Assembly (NCBI GenBank): GCA_026389845.1
Contig: JAPLHB010000206.1
Coordinates: forward strand, 1 to 64,000
Length of the DNA: 64,000 bases
Direction of reading: 5' to 3'
From: Chloroflexota bacterium
Lineage (GTDB): Bacteria; Chloroflexota; Anaerolineae; CG2-30-64-16
In this document: piece by piece, positions 10,369-18,403 of the stretch
Layout of the letters: every line of letters starts with the position of its first letter
How positions within the stretch are numbered: the stretch's first letter is position 1
Notes under the pieces: generated by a model
Told to the model about the DNA's origin: nothing
Databases searched by the model: none
The model's input: the letters and a program-made list of their open reading frames with translations, nothing else
Position numbers and translations under genes: made by a program

Positions 10369-12257
10369 ACATGCAACGCAACAACACCCCAGCCAACAAC
10401 AATACCGGCCTCGGTGGCGGCCGTCCTCCGATGGGCGGCATGGGACGTGGCGGCCCGATGGCGATGATGCGCAGAGGCGAAAAACCACGTGACTTCAAAG
10501 GCACCCTGAACAAGCTGATCCAATATCTCGGGCACTACCGGCTCTTGATCTTGTTCATCGGGTTACTGGCGATTGCCTCGACGGCCGCGAGCATCTTGGG
10601 GCCGAAGATCCTCGGCAGCGCCACGACAGAGTTGTTTACCGGGGTCATGGCCCAGATCGCCGGCACCGGCAGCGTTGACTTTGGCGTCATCGGCAGAATC
10701 ATCTTGCAAGTCCTGGCCCTCTACCTGTTTTCCGCGCTGCTGTCCTACGGCCAGGGCTGGATCATGGCTAACGTGGCGATGGATATCACCTACCGTTTCC
10801 GCAAGGACATCGCCGAGAAGATCAACCGGATGCCGCTCAGGTACTTCGACGGCACCAGCCATGGTGAGGTGCTTTCCCGCATCACCAACGACGTAGACAC
10901 GGTCAGCCAGACGCTCAACCAAAGCCTGACGCAGATCATCACCTCTCTGGCCACGGTGATCGGCGTGCTGGTTATGATGTTCACCATCAGTTGGCAGATG
11001 ACCCTGGTGGCTATAGCCATCCTGCCGTTGTCGTTCGGCATCATCGGCCTGATCGTCAGCCGGTCACAGGTTTTCTTCAAGCGGCAGCAGGACTACCTGG
11101 GGCACATCAACGGTCACGTCGAAGAAATGTATGGCGGGCATGTCGTGATGAAGGCCTTCAACGGCGAGGCAAAGAGCGTCGAGCAATTCGACCTGATCAA
11201 TGGAACCCTCTACGATTCGGCCTGGAAATCGCAATTCCTGACCGGCTTGCTGTTTCCCATCATGAATTTCGTCGGCAACCTGGGCTATGTCGGCATCTGC
11301 ATCCTGGGCGGCTATTTGGCCGTCCGAGGCGCTATCACCATCGGCGACATCCAGGCCTTCATCCAATACGTCCGCTCGTTTACGCAGCCGCTCTCGCAGA
11401 TCGCGAACATCTCCAATGTGCTCCAGCAGACGATGGCCGCCGCCGAGCGCGTGTTCCAGTTCCTGGCCGAACCCGAGGAAGTTCCTGACACCGCGAATCC
11501 TGTTCACTTGGAAAAGGCCGAAGGCCGCGTGGATTTCAAGCATGTTCACTTCGGATACAGCCCGGACAAGATCATCATCAATGACTTCACCTTCTACGCC
11601 GAACCCGGCCAGAAGATCGCCATTGTCGGTCCCACCGGCGCCGGCAAGACGACCATGGTTAAGCTGCTGATGCGCTTCTACGACGTCAACAACGGCGCTA
11701 TCCTGATTGACGGGCACGACATCAGGGAATTCAGCCGTGGGGATCTGCGTTGTATGTTCGGCATGGTGCTGCAAGATACCTGGCTCTACAACGGCTCCAT
11801 CATGGAGAACATCCGCTACGGGCGTCCCGGCGCCTCGGACGATGAAGTCATCGCCGCTGCGAAAGCGGCGCGCGTCGATCATTTCGTCCGCACCCTGCCG
11901 GAGGGTTACAATCTGGTGCTCAACGAAGAGACCACCAACATTTCGCAAGGCCAGATGCAGTTGATGACCATTGCCCGCGCCTTCCTGCTCGATCCCCAGA
12001 TCCTCATTCTGGATGAAGCCACCAGTTCGGTGGACACCCACACCGAGGTGCTCATCCAGAAGGCAATGGACACCCTGATGAAGGGCCGCACCAGTTTCAT
12101 CATCGCGCACCGGCTGTCCACCATCCGCGATGCGGATTGGATCCTGGTAATGAAGGATGGTGACATCGTGGAGCAGGGCAAACATGCGAAGTTGCTGGCA
12201 AAGAACGGCTTCTACGCCGAGCTATACAACAGCCAGTTCGAAGGGAAGAAGATCTAG
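10365..12257 (+). CDS. ABC exporter half-transporter, catalytic-site subunit
   Basis: A 630-residue partner of the previous subunit. A Gly/Met-rich cytoplasmic N terminus (1-35) is followed by a six-helix membrane domain (about 55-345) and an ATPase domain. Walker A is GPTGAGKTT, and Walker B ILILDEATSSVD has the catalytic Glu551. The signature is NISQGQ (525-530) instead of LSGGQ. This is the complementary pattern expected of a heterodimer: the canonical Walker residues here pair with the canonical signature of subunit 1, and the altered signature pairs with subunit 1's Asp-type Walker B. ATG overlaps the upstream stop (ATGA), implying translational coupling. The likely role is drug or lipid export under MarR control. 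Confidence 0.92.
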   Translation: MNMQRNNTPANNNTGLGGGRPPMGGMGRGGPMAMMRRGEKPRDFKGTLNKLIQYLGHYRLLILFIGLLAIASTAASILGPKILGSATTELFTGVMAQIAGTGSVDFGVIGRIILQVLALYLFSALLSYGQGWIMANVAMDITYRFRKDIAEKINRMPLRYFDGTSHGEVLSRITNDVDTVSQTLNQSLTQIITSLATVIGVLVMMFTISWQMTLVAIAILPLSFGIIGLIVSRSQVFFKRQQDYLGHINGHVEEMYGGHVVMKAFNGEAKSVEQFDLINGTLYDSAWKSQFLTGLLFPIMNFVGNLGYVGICILGGYLAVRGAITIGDIQAFIQYVRSFTQPLSQIANISNVLQQTMAAAERVFQFLAEPEEVPDTANPVHLEKAEGRVDFKHVHFGYSPDKIIINDFTFYAEPGQKIAIVGPTGAGKTTMVKLLMRFYDVNNGAILIDGHDIREFSRGDLRCMFGMVLQDTWLYNGSIMENIRYGRPGASDDEVIAAAKAARVDHFVRTLPEGYNLVLNEETTNISQGQMQLMTIARAFLLDPQILILDEATSSVDTHTEVLIQKAMDTLMKGRTSFIIAHRLSTIRDADWILVMKDGDIVEQGKHAKLLAKNGFYAELYNSQFEGKKI

Positions 12258-12293
12258 CCTGAAAGAGGAGCAACGACCGTTTCCGGTCTAAAT

Positions 12294-12333
12294 CCAGCCT
12301 CTTCCGCTTCCTGAAGGAAGCGGAAGAGGCTGG
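12294..12333 (+). terminator. Stem-loop after the ABC operon
   Basis: An 18-bp perfect stem (CCAGCCTCTTCCGCTTCC / GGAAGCGGAAGAGGCTGG) with a TGAA loop, 37 bp after the ABC stop. The following CCCTCTTTCTT is only moderately T-rich, so it may be a terminator or a palindromic repeat serving as one. Confidence 0.55.
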
Positions 12334-12429
12334 CCCTCTTTCTTGGATTAATCCGAAGCAGCCTGGCGCACAACGGATCAGCATCACAGGAGTGCATCTG
12401 GGGCAACATCCACTTTTTGGTCCAGAGAG

Positions 12430-13252
12430 GTGCATGAGATACTCCAGGATTGGGTGGACGCCATCATCACCTTCTTGATCGTGATGGGCAGCGCCCTGTT
12501 GAGCTTCTACCAGGAATACAACGCCAACAATGCCGCCGAGAAGTTGCGGGAGCAGGTCTCGTTCAAGACCGATGTGCTGCGCGATGGCAAAACCGTTTCG
12601 CTGGCGACCGACGAAATCGTCCCCGGTGACGTGGTCTTGCCCTCGGCCGACAGCCTGATCCCCGCCGACGGGCTGGTGATCGAAGCCCGCGATTTCTTCG
12701 TCAACCAGGCGGTGCTGACCGGCGAGACCTTCCCCGCTGAGAAGACGCCGGGCGTCGTGGCTGAAAACGCCGGGCTGGCCGAGCGGACGAATGTCGTATT
12801 CATGGGCGCCAACGTCCGCAGCGGCAGCGCGCCAGGCGGCACGGTGGCGCTCAACGACACGCTTGGCCAGCCGGTGGTCGGGGACGCAGGCGGCGGGAGC
12901 GGCCCCGCCGCGGTCTCCCTGCGCGCCGGCTACTGGCCGTGCTTCGCGGCGGCCGCGGTCAACAACGTGGCCGCCGCGAAGCTCACCGGTACGAACAACG
13001 TCCAGCTCACCTGGAGCGGGACGGGCGTCTTCGACGTCTGGCGGGGCACGTCCCCCTACTTCGCGCCCGGCGATTCCGGCAGCGTGCAGATCGGCAACGA
13101 CGTGACCAGCCCCTTCACCGCGGCCGGCGTCCTGGGCAACCCCGCGATCAACTACACCTATCCTGGTGCTGGCCCAGAACGCCTGCGGCACGTCAGGCCC
13201 CGCGAACCGCACCGCCGAGTTCGACTTCAGCCTGACGCCGGGCAGTCCGTGA
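12430..13252 (+). pseudogene. Chimera of MgtA-type P-ATPase fragment and secreted LNDTLGQP protein, frameshifted
   Basis: Residues 1-133 match an internal piece of magnesium-translocating P-type ATPases (QEYNANNAAEKLREQV, then PGDVVL, IPADGL and AVLTGETFPAEK). The ATPase start and everything after the A-domain, including the DKTGT phosphorylation site, are missing. At about 12827 the sequence switches to the secreted family seen at 15958 and 18404 (TVALNDTLGQPVVG, then YWPC and SGTGVFDVWRGTSPYFAPG). The join lies in a short GC-rich stretch (GGCAGCGCGCC) resembling both parents. Near 13158 an extra A (ACCTATCCTGG against ACCTTCCTGG in the paralogue) shifts the frame; in the corrected frame the family ending TAEFDFSLTPGSP stops at 13250-13252. 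Open frame beyond that is spurious. Confidence 0.8.
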
Positions 13253-13262
13253 ATGAACGCGA

Positions 13263-13295
13263 AGACCTCCGAGGTTTTGGAAACCTCGGAGGTCT
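13263..13295. repeat. AGACCT-type palindromic repeat
   Basis: A 33-bp palindrome (AGACCTCCGAGGTTTT then its near complement) 10 bp after the pseudogene end. Similar palindromes occur at 18987, 29434 and 34835, all with AGACCT...AGGTCT ends, so it belongs to a dispersed family. Confidence 0.7.
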
Positions 13296-13380
13296 TTCGT
13301 GTTCATCGCGTGTGGTCACTCACCGCACAGGGCGATGGAATCCTTCATGGCAACCTCGATCTCTCGGCTTGCGCTCGTTG

Positions 13381-13680
13381 TCAGAGTTCATCCGGTTCTG
13401 CTTCGCGCAGAGCGAGCACTCCCTGGCGAGCGCGCGGGTAGACGGTCGTGTACAGCTTCTGAACAGCCTTGGAGATGACCTCATCTTCATCCTGCGCGAC
13501 ACCTGCAGCAATCAACTCATGCATCAGTATCTGCGTGGCGCGGTCTATCTGGAAAGTTACCGCCGGTATCTGCCGTCCATCCAGGGCTTGCCGCAGCGAC
13601 AGGAAGTCCTCCCAGGCATCCTCAGCAGATAACAACTCTTCTTCGGGTTCGTGGGGTTTGACCTGATAAATCTTGCTCAT
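13381..13680 (-). CDS. Small acidic protein, putative antitoxin of a PIN pair
   Basis: 99 residues, starting MSKIYQVKPHEPEEELLSAE. It is acidic in the first half and predicted helical with no recognised DNA-binding motif. Its ATG overlaps the stop of the PIN-domain gene (ATGA at 13677-13680), which is typical of toxin-antitoxin or other tightly coupled pairs. The antitoxin role is inferred from this coupling and size. Gene order (toxin first) is the reverse of most VapBC operons. Alternative: an uncharacterised companion protein of COG2405-type PIN proteins. Confidence 0.6.
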   Translation of the reverse strand: MSKIYQVKPHEPEEELLSAEDAWEDFLSLRQALDGRQIPAVTFQIDRATQILMHELIAAGVAQDEDEVISKAVQKLYTTVYPRARQGVLALREAEPDEL

Positions 13681-14234
13681 CTCCGCCTCATCTCTATGCA
13701 CCGCCGATAAGTATCAGCGATCAAGGCCTCACTGTAATGCGTCCCTTGCCGGCGACAATCCTGCAACAAACTTCTCGTCTCTTCGGCTGTCAGGATTCCA
13801 TCCTGGCAGGCACTCAACAAGATACCGACGAAACCGGATAGAGGAAGGCGCAGACTGGTGGCGACCTCACGCGCTGCCTTCTCCTCCAATAACAGCCGTG
13901 CCACCTGGCTCCCTACTCGCTGCATCATAACGATCGCTTCAGCCTCGGCGATATGAGTGGCATAGTCCTTCACTTTGGCGAACTTCGAGGCGGCGATTTG
14001 CTTTGCAAGATGCTCGGCCTGCACTATCTCATCCGGGCCGAGCCTTTCAACAACAAAGAGACCTTCTCGGACTAACTGATTCGCGGCATTGCCGGCCCCG
14101 TGCCGCCGCAGCTCCAGCAAGACAGTCTCCGGAATGTGGATGGCGACAAAGTACCGGCGTAGCAAGTCAATCCGTCCACATTGAAAAGCCGAGACCAGCG
14201 GACCGGTGTTCGATGCAACGACGATCTCGCTCAT
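13677..14234 (-). CDS. PIN-like domain protein (DUF3368/COG2405 type), putative toxin
   Basis: 185 residues. The start VVASNTGPLVSAFQCGRIDLL and the strand-helix IHIPETVLLEL match the N-terminal half of COG2405/DUF3368 PIN proteins. Residues around 110-150 (AEAEAIVM, LLLEEKAAREVA, LPLSGFVGILL) match the rest of that family. PIN domains are Mg-dependent RNases. Here the usual first Asp is Asn (SNTGP) and the later LLxDE is LLLEE, so one acidic ligand is altered, as in some members. It is coupled by a 4-bp overlap to the small gene at 13381. The role as VapC-like toxin is plausible but not certain. Confidence 0.72.
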   Translation of the reverse strand: MSEIVVASNTGPLVSAFQCGRIDLLRRYFVAIHIPETVLLELRRHGAGNAANQLVREGLFVVERLGPDEIVQAEHLAKQIAASKFAKVKDYATHIAEAEAIVMMQRVGSQVARLLLEEKAAREVATSLRLPLSGFVGILLSACQDGILTAEETRSLLQDCRRQGTHYSEALIADTYRRCIEMRRR

Positions 14235-14356
14235 ATAGTCTCCTTACTCGGTACCGCCATCTTACCGCCAAGCGCGAGGTTTGTCAATGCCCGGAACAGT
14301 GGGGCATGCTATCACGCCCGCAGGCGAACAGGAATTCCCAATCTTCCCAAAACCCA

Positions 14357-14385
14357 TTGACCCGCCCCACCGATTCGGCTATAAT
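14357..14385 (+). promoter_or_regulatory. Sigma70-type promoter for secreted protein A1
   Basis: TTGACC at 14357-14362, a 17-bp spacer and a perfect TATAAT at 14380-14385. The gene at 14451 starts about 60 nt after the expected transcription start and has an AAGGAGGCGCC ribosome site. Confidence 0.8.
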
Positions 14386-14450
14386 GTGAAAGCACAAGCG
14401 AGCCTTGTCGTCTCTCGACATCCTTTCCCACCTTCACAAGGAGGCGCCCC

Positions 14451-15902
14451 ATGAAACGCAATCTCATCCTCGTTCTCACCGTCTGCGCCAGCCTGATGGT
14501 CGTCCTGTGGCTGACCACGACCGTCGGGGCCGACCGGCTGGCGGGGCCGGCCGCCCCCCTGGCCGGCGCGCCGCCCGTCGTCAGCTACCAAGGCCAGATC
14601 GTCGTAGCCGACGCTGCCTACAGCGGCACTGGCTATTTCAAGTTCGCCGTGGTAGACGCGCCGGACTGCGCGGCCGGCTACTGGATGAACGACGGTTCAA
14701 CCCTGGCTTGCACCGCGCCGACGGACGCGGTCAGCCTGCCGGTCAGCAGCGGGCTGTTCAACGTGCTGCTGGGCGACACAACTGTGACGAACATGACGGC
14801 GCTGCCCGCCTCGGTCTTCAGCGACACGACCAGCTACCTGCGGGTGTGGTTCAGCAGCACCGGGAGCGCGGGCACTTTCGTCCACCTGACACCGGACCGG
14901 CGGATCGCGGCCGTGCCCTACGCGCTGCAGGCGACCAACGCCAATTTCCTCGACGGCCAGGATGGCAGCTACTATCTGGATGCGACCAACCTGAACGCCG
15001 GAACGCTTGCTACGGCGCGTTACTCCGCCTACGACGATCTGGGCGTCGAGGGCTATCTGGGCAACGCTGCGGGCGACCTGGCGCGCAACAACGGGACGCT
15101 GCAGACCACCCTCAACGCCGACCTGCTCGACGGCCAGACCAGCGCCGACTTTGCGACGGCGTTGCACAACCACGACGCCGCGTACGTCAACGTCAGCGGC
15201 GATACGATGACCGGCACACTAAACATCAATGCGGAGGTGAGCCATGGCCTCTCCGCCATTACTACAGACTCTCACGCCTCCGGCGCGTCCGCCGTCGAGG
15301 CCAAGAATAATGGGATTGGCAAAGGGCTGTACGCGTCCAGCAAAGAGTCGAACGCAATCGAGGCGGAGGGCGCCAACCGTGGCATCCAGGCGAAGGGCGC
15401 CAACTATGCGGGCTACTTCCTCGGGAATGTCCACATCACCGGTACCCTGAGTACGGGCGGCACAAAACCGTTCAGGATTGACCATCCGCTCGATCCTGCG
15501 AACAAGTACCTCTACCACTTCGCAGTCGAGTCGCCCGAAGTACGAAACCTCTACCAGGGCAACGCCGCCCTGGATGCCGCCGGCCAGGCGGTGGTGACGC
15601 TGCCCGACTATTTCGACGCGCTGAATGCCGACGCGGAGTTCAACTATCAACTCACCTGCATCGGCGGCTTCGCCCCGGTCTACATTGCCGAAAAGGTTTC
15701 CGGCAACCAGTTCAAGATCGCCGGCGGCGTGTCTGGCCTGGAGGTATCGTGGCAGGTGACGGCGATCCGGAATGATCCGTACCTGCGAGATCATCCGGTT
15801 CAGGCCGAGGTGATCAAGAACAGCGACGAAAAGGGCACATACCAGTATCCCGAAGGCTATGGCCAACCGGAAACCGCGGGAGCCGATTACCAACGCCCAT
15901 AG
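14451..15902 (+). CDS. Secreted 'SYQGQ' protein with fibre-like C-terminal domain (A1)
   Basis: 483 residues with a clear signal peptide (MKRNLILVLTVCASLMVVLWL, cleavage around residue 25). The N-terminal module (about 40-170) has VVSYQGQIVV, GTGYFKFAVVD, SGLFNVLLGD, YLRVWFSS and TPDRRIAAVPYALQA. These are shared with the gene at 16831 and known from many secreted Chloroflexota proteins. The middle is a collagen-less, repeat-like spacer including LDGQDGSYYLD and LNNHD-type motifs typical of tail-fibre-like proteins. The C-terminal third (from about residue 340, HPLDPANKYLYHFAVESPE) is a conserved beta domain found at the end of several bacterial surface proteins. Likely extracellular or surface attached; no enzymatic motif seen. 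Confidence 0.75.
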   Translation: MKRNLILVLTVCASLMVVLWLTTTVGADRLAGPAAPLAGAPPVVSYQGQIVVADAAYSGTGYFKFAVVDAPDCAAGYWMNDGSTLACTAPTDAVSLPVSSGLFNVLLGDTTVTNMTALPASVFSDTTSYLRVWFSSTGSAGTFVHLTPDRRIAAVPYALQATNANFLDGQDGSYYLDATNLNAGTLATARYSAYDDLGVEGYLGNAAGDLARNNGTLQTTLNADLLDGQTSADFATALHNHDAAYVNVSGDTMTGTLNINAEVSHGLSAITTDSHASGASAVEAKNNGIGKGLYASSKESNAIEAEGANRGIQAKGANYAGYFLGNVHITGTLSTGGTKPFRIDHPLDPANKYLYHFAVESPEVRNLYQGNAALDAAGQAVVTLPDYFDALNADAEFNYQLTCIGGFAPVYIAEKVSGNQFKIAGGVSGLEVSWQVTAIRNDPYLRDHPVQAEVIKNSDEKGTYQYPEGYGQPETAGADYQRP

Positions 15903-15957
15903 CGCGCCCCTCCCCCGACGCAGCTTCAGGTCGGGGGGAGGCGAAAGGAGCCATACC

Positions 15958-16491
15958 ATGGACAGGAAACTTACGTTTGGTCTGGCCGTGCTGCTGGGTG
16001 TGCTGATCTGCGCAGGTATGACGCTGGCGAACGGCAGCGGCCCGACCGTGGACTGGTGGGTGATCGCGGGCGGGGGCGCGCCGTCCAGCGGGGGGAACGT
16101 GACGCTCAACGACACGCTGGGCCAGCCGATTGTCGGCTCATCGAGCGGCGGGAACGTCACCCTGCACGCCGGCTACTGGCCGTGCAACACGCCGGCCGCG
16201 GTCAGCGGAGTGGTAGCCACCAGGCCCACCGCTACCGACGTCCAACTCACCTGGAGCGGGACGGGCGTCTTCGACGTGTGGCGGGGGACCTCCCCCTACT
16301 TCGCGCCGGGCGACGCCGGCAGCGTGCAGATCGGCAACGACGTGATCAGCCCCTTCACCGCGGCCGGCGTCCTGGGCAACCCCGCGGTCAACTACACCTT
16401 CCTGGTGCTGGCCCAGAACGGCTGCGGCGCGTCCGGCCCCTCGAACCGCACCGCCGAGTTCGACTTCAGCCTGACGCCGGGCAGCCCGTAA
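15958..16491 (+). CDS. Secreted 'LNDTLGQP' protein (B1)
   Basis: 177 residues with a signal peptide (MDRKLTFGLAVLLGVLICAG). The mature part begins DWWVIAGGGAPSSGGNVTLNDTLGQPIVG and continues through YWPC to an Ig/fibronectin-like module with VQLTWSGTGVFDVWRGTSPY and ending AEFDFSLTPGSP. The start at 15958 follows a GAAAGGAG site; an upstream in-frame ATG at 15859 overlaps gene A1 and is rejected. It follows A1 directly, so the two may be co-expressed. Its 3' 280 bp are nearly identical to those of 18404 and of the pseudogene at 12960-13252. Function unknown; no enzyme motif. Confidence 0.78.
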   Translation: MDRKLTFGLAVLLGVLICAGMTLANGSGPTVDWWVIAGGGAPSSGGNVTLNDTLGQPIVGSSSGGNVTLHAGYWPCNTPAAVSGVVATRPTATDVQLTWSGTGVFDVWRGTSPYFAPGDAGSVQIGNDVISPFTAAGVLGNPAVNYTFLVLAQNGCGASGPSNRTAEFDFSLTPGSP

Positions 16492-16497
16492 GTCCAA

Positions 16498-16557
16498 GCG
16501 CCTCGAACGTGCCAGGCGCCTCGAACGTGCCAGGCACCTGCGAGGTGCCTGGCACGT
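16498..16557. repeat. Tandem 18-mer and GTGCCAGGCACCT palindrome
   Basis: GCCTCGAACGTGCCAGGC occurs twice in tandem, the second running into a perfect palindrome (ACGTGCCAGGCACCT at 16525, its complement at 16543). The core GCCAGGC/GCCTGGC is shared with the palindrome at 25822 inside a gene. The rest of the 16492-16650 gap shows no gene. Confidence 0.65.
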
Positions 16558-16653
16558 GAGCGCGGAACATCTCCTCAGGATACAGTCCTTCGCCTCTGGG
16601 ATCGCCTGATGCCGAAACCATTCCCCCTCTGCCATGACCCTGGCAAAAACCTC

Positions 16654-16682
16654 TTGACAAGCCCGCGCAGCCGTCGTATAAT
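16654..16682 (+). promoter_or_regulatory. Consensus sigma70-type promoter for secreted protein A2
   Basis: TTGACA at 16654-16659, a 17-bp spacer and TATAAT at 16677-16682: a perfect consensus. The gene starts at 16831, giving a leader of about 140 nt without an evident riboswitch. The promoter also excludes an upstream in-frame ATG at 16609 as start. Confidence 0.85.
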
Positions 16683-16830
16683 GTCGTGCAGAGTGCTGCA
16701 TTCTTCGCTTCCTGCATCGCCCCAAGGTGCTCCACGGCTGCCGGCCCACGTGGGACCGGACGCTCGGGCTCCGTCCCTCGTGCCTGACACTTTGTCGTTC
16801 ACCGCACGTCTCGCGCCAAAGGAGGCCCCC

Positions 16831-18375
16831 ATGCAACGCCATCTGCTTCTCGTCCTCACCATCCTCGCGACTCTGCTGATCCTGGCAGGGCTGACCGTAG
16901 TCGTTGGCGCTGGCCGGCTCGCTGAGCCGGCCGCGCCCCTGGCCGGCGCCGGCGCGCCGACCGTCGTCAGCTACCAGGGCCAGGTCATCGTAGCGGGATC
17001 CGCCTACAGCGGCACCGGCTACTTCAAGTTCGCGGTCGTTGACCAGTCTGGCATGACCACCTTCTGGTCGAATGATGGCACATCAGTTAGCGGCGGCGCG
17101 CCGACAACCGGGGTGACGCTAACGGTCAGCGCCGGGCTGTTCAACGTGCTGCTGGGCGCCCCGCCCATGACCGCCCTGACCGCCGACGCCTTCCGCAGCA
17201 CAGAGAGCTACCTGCGGGTCTGGTTCAGCAGTGACGGCAGCACTTTTATCCTGCTCAGCCCCGACCGGCGCATCGCGGCCGTGCCGTATGCTCTGCAGGC
17301 GGAGAAGGCCAAGAGCGCCGCCAACGTCGTCATCGTGGCGAAGAGCGGAGGCGATTTCACCACGATCAGCGCGGCGCTGGCCAGTATCACCGATGCAAGC
17401 GACACGAACCGCTACCTGGTCAAGGTGATGCCGGGGGTCTACAGCGAGCACGTGACGATGAAACCGTACGTGGACATTGAAGGCGCCGGCGAGCTGACGA
17501 CCAGGATCACCTACACGGGGAGCGCATCCTTCGACACAGGCACGGTGGTGGGAGCGAGCAACGCCGAGCTGCGTTTTCTGACGGTGGCGAACACGGGTGG
17601 GGACAACTGGGTCACCGCCATCTACAACGGGTCCGCCTCCCCGCGGCTCACGCACGTGACCGCCACCGCCTCGGGAGGAACGTACGCCTACGGCGTGTGG
17701 AACTACACCTCCTCGCCGGCGATGACGGACGTGATCGCCACCGCCTCGGGGGGAACGAACTCCAACTTCGGCGTGTTCAATGACACCTCCTCGCCGACGA
17801 TGACGGACGTGACCGCCACCGCCTCGGGGGGAACGTTCAACTCCGGCGTGGCCAACGGCGCCTCCTCGCCGACGATGACGGACGTGACCGCCACCGCCTC
17901 GGGGGGAACGAACAGCTACGGCGTGTACAACTTCCTCTCCTCGCCGGCGATGACGGACGTGACCGCCACCGCCTCGGGGGGAACGAACTCCAACTACGGC
18001 GTGTACAACACCGACTCCTCCTCGCCGACGATGACGGACGTGACCGCCACCGCCTCGGGGGGAACGGGCGCCTACGGCGTGTACAACTACAACTCCTCAC
18101 CCACGATTCAGAACAGCACGATTGCCGCCAGCGGGGGCACGAACAATTATGGCATCTACAACACCGCCGGCCTTGACCTTGACACGTTCACGGTGAAAGT
18201 CAGCAATTCGCAGATCACGGGGAGCACGAGCACCATCCGCAACGACAGCAAATACACGACCCGCGTCGGCGCGTCGCAACTGGCCGGCGAGGCAGCGAGC
18301 GCCGGCGGCGGCCCAATGACGTGCGCGGGGGTGTACGACGAAAACTATGCGTTCTACGCCAGCACGTGCCCTTGA
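16831..18375 (+). CDS. Secreted 'SYQGQ' protein with beta-helix repeats (A2)
   Basis: 514 residues, with an AAAGGAGG ribosome site 6 nt before the ATG and a signal peptide MQRHLLLVLTILATLLILAG. Residues 45-155 are the same SYQGQ module as in gene 14451. From residue about 165 (VVIVAKSGGDFTTISAALASI) it resembles pectinesterase/right-handed beta-helix proteins, including YLVKVMPGVYSEHV. Residues about 270-430 are tandem 24-27 residue units with the pattern SSPTMTDVTATASGGTNSYG, as expected for beta-helix coils. The end is MTCAGVYDENYAFYASTCP. No pectinesterase catalytic residues were recognised, so a structural or binding surface role is more likely than an enzyme. Confidence 0.75.
   Translation: MQRHLLLVLTILATLLILAGLTVVVGAGRLAEPAAPLAGAGAPTVVSYQGQVIVAGSAYSGTGYFKFAVVDQSGMTTFWSNDGTSVSGGAPTTGVTLTVSAGLFNVLLGAPPMTALTADAFRSTESYLRVWFSSDGSTFILLSPDRRIAAVPYALQAEKAKSAANVVIVAKSGGDFTTISAALASITDASDTNRYLVKVMPGVYSEHVTMKPYVDIEGAGELTTRITYTGSASFDTGTVVGASNAELRFLTVANTGGDNWVTAIYNGSASPRLTHVTATASGGTYAYGVWNYTSSPAMTDVIATASGGTNSNFGVFNDTSSPTMTDVTATASGGTFNSGVANGASSPTMTDVTATASGGTNSYGVYNFLSSPAMTDVTATASGGTNSNYGVYNTDSSSPTMTDVTATASGGTGAYGVYNYNSSPTIQNSTIAASGGTNNYGIYNTAGLDLDTFTVKVSNSQITGSTSTIRNDSKYTTRVGASQLAGEAASAGGGPMTCAGVYDENYAFYASTCP
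17653..18125 (+). repeat. 72-81 bp coding tandem repeats
   Basis: Units with GTGACCGCCACCGCCTCGGG recur at about 17656, 17731, 17809, 17884, 17959 and 18040, spaced 75-81 bp in multiples of three. Near-identity of units at DNA level implies recent expansion. They encode the beta-helix-like coils of the gene at 16831. Confidence 0.85.
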
Positions 18376-18403
18376 GAAGCGGCAGGGCCGGAAGGAGCCA
18401 ACC

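Noticed and set aside
13253-13632. Continuation of the chimeric open frame beyond the pseudogene end
   Set aside because: It reads through a palindrome and the antisense of the small gene at 13381; homology to the secreted family ends at 13252 in the shifted frame.
16609-16830. Upstream extension of gene A2 to an ATG at 16609
   Set aside because: A perfect promoter lies inside that stretch, the extension has no signal-peptide character, and the ATG at 16831 has a strong ribosome site and signal peptide.
17653-18125. Regular repeats that could be taken for a CRISPR array
   Set aside because: The units are coding, spaced in multiples of three, spacers are not unique and there are no cas genes.
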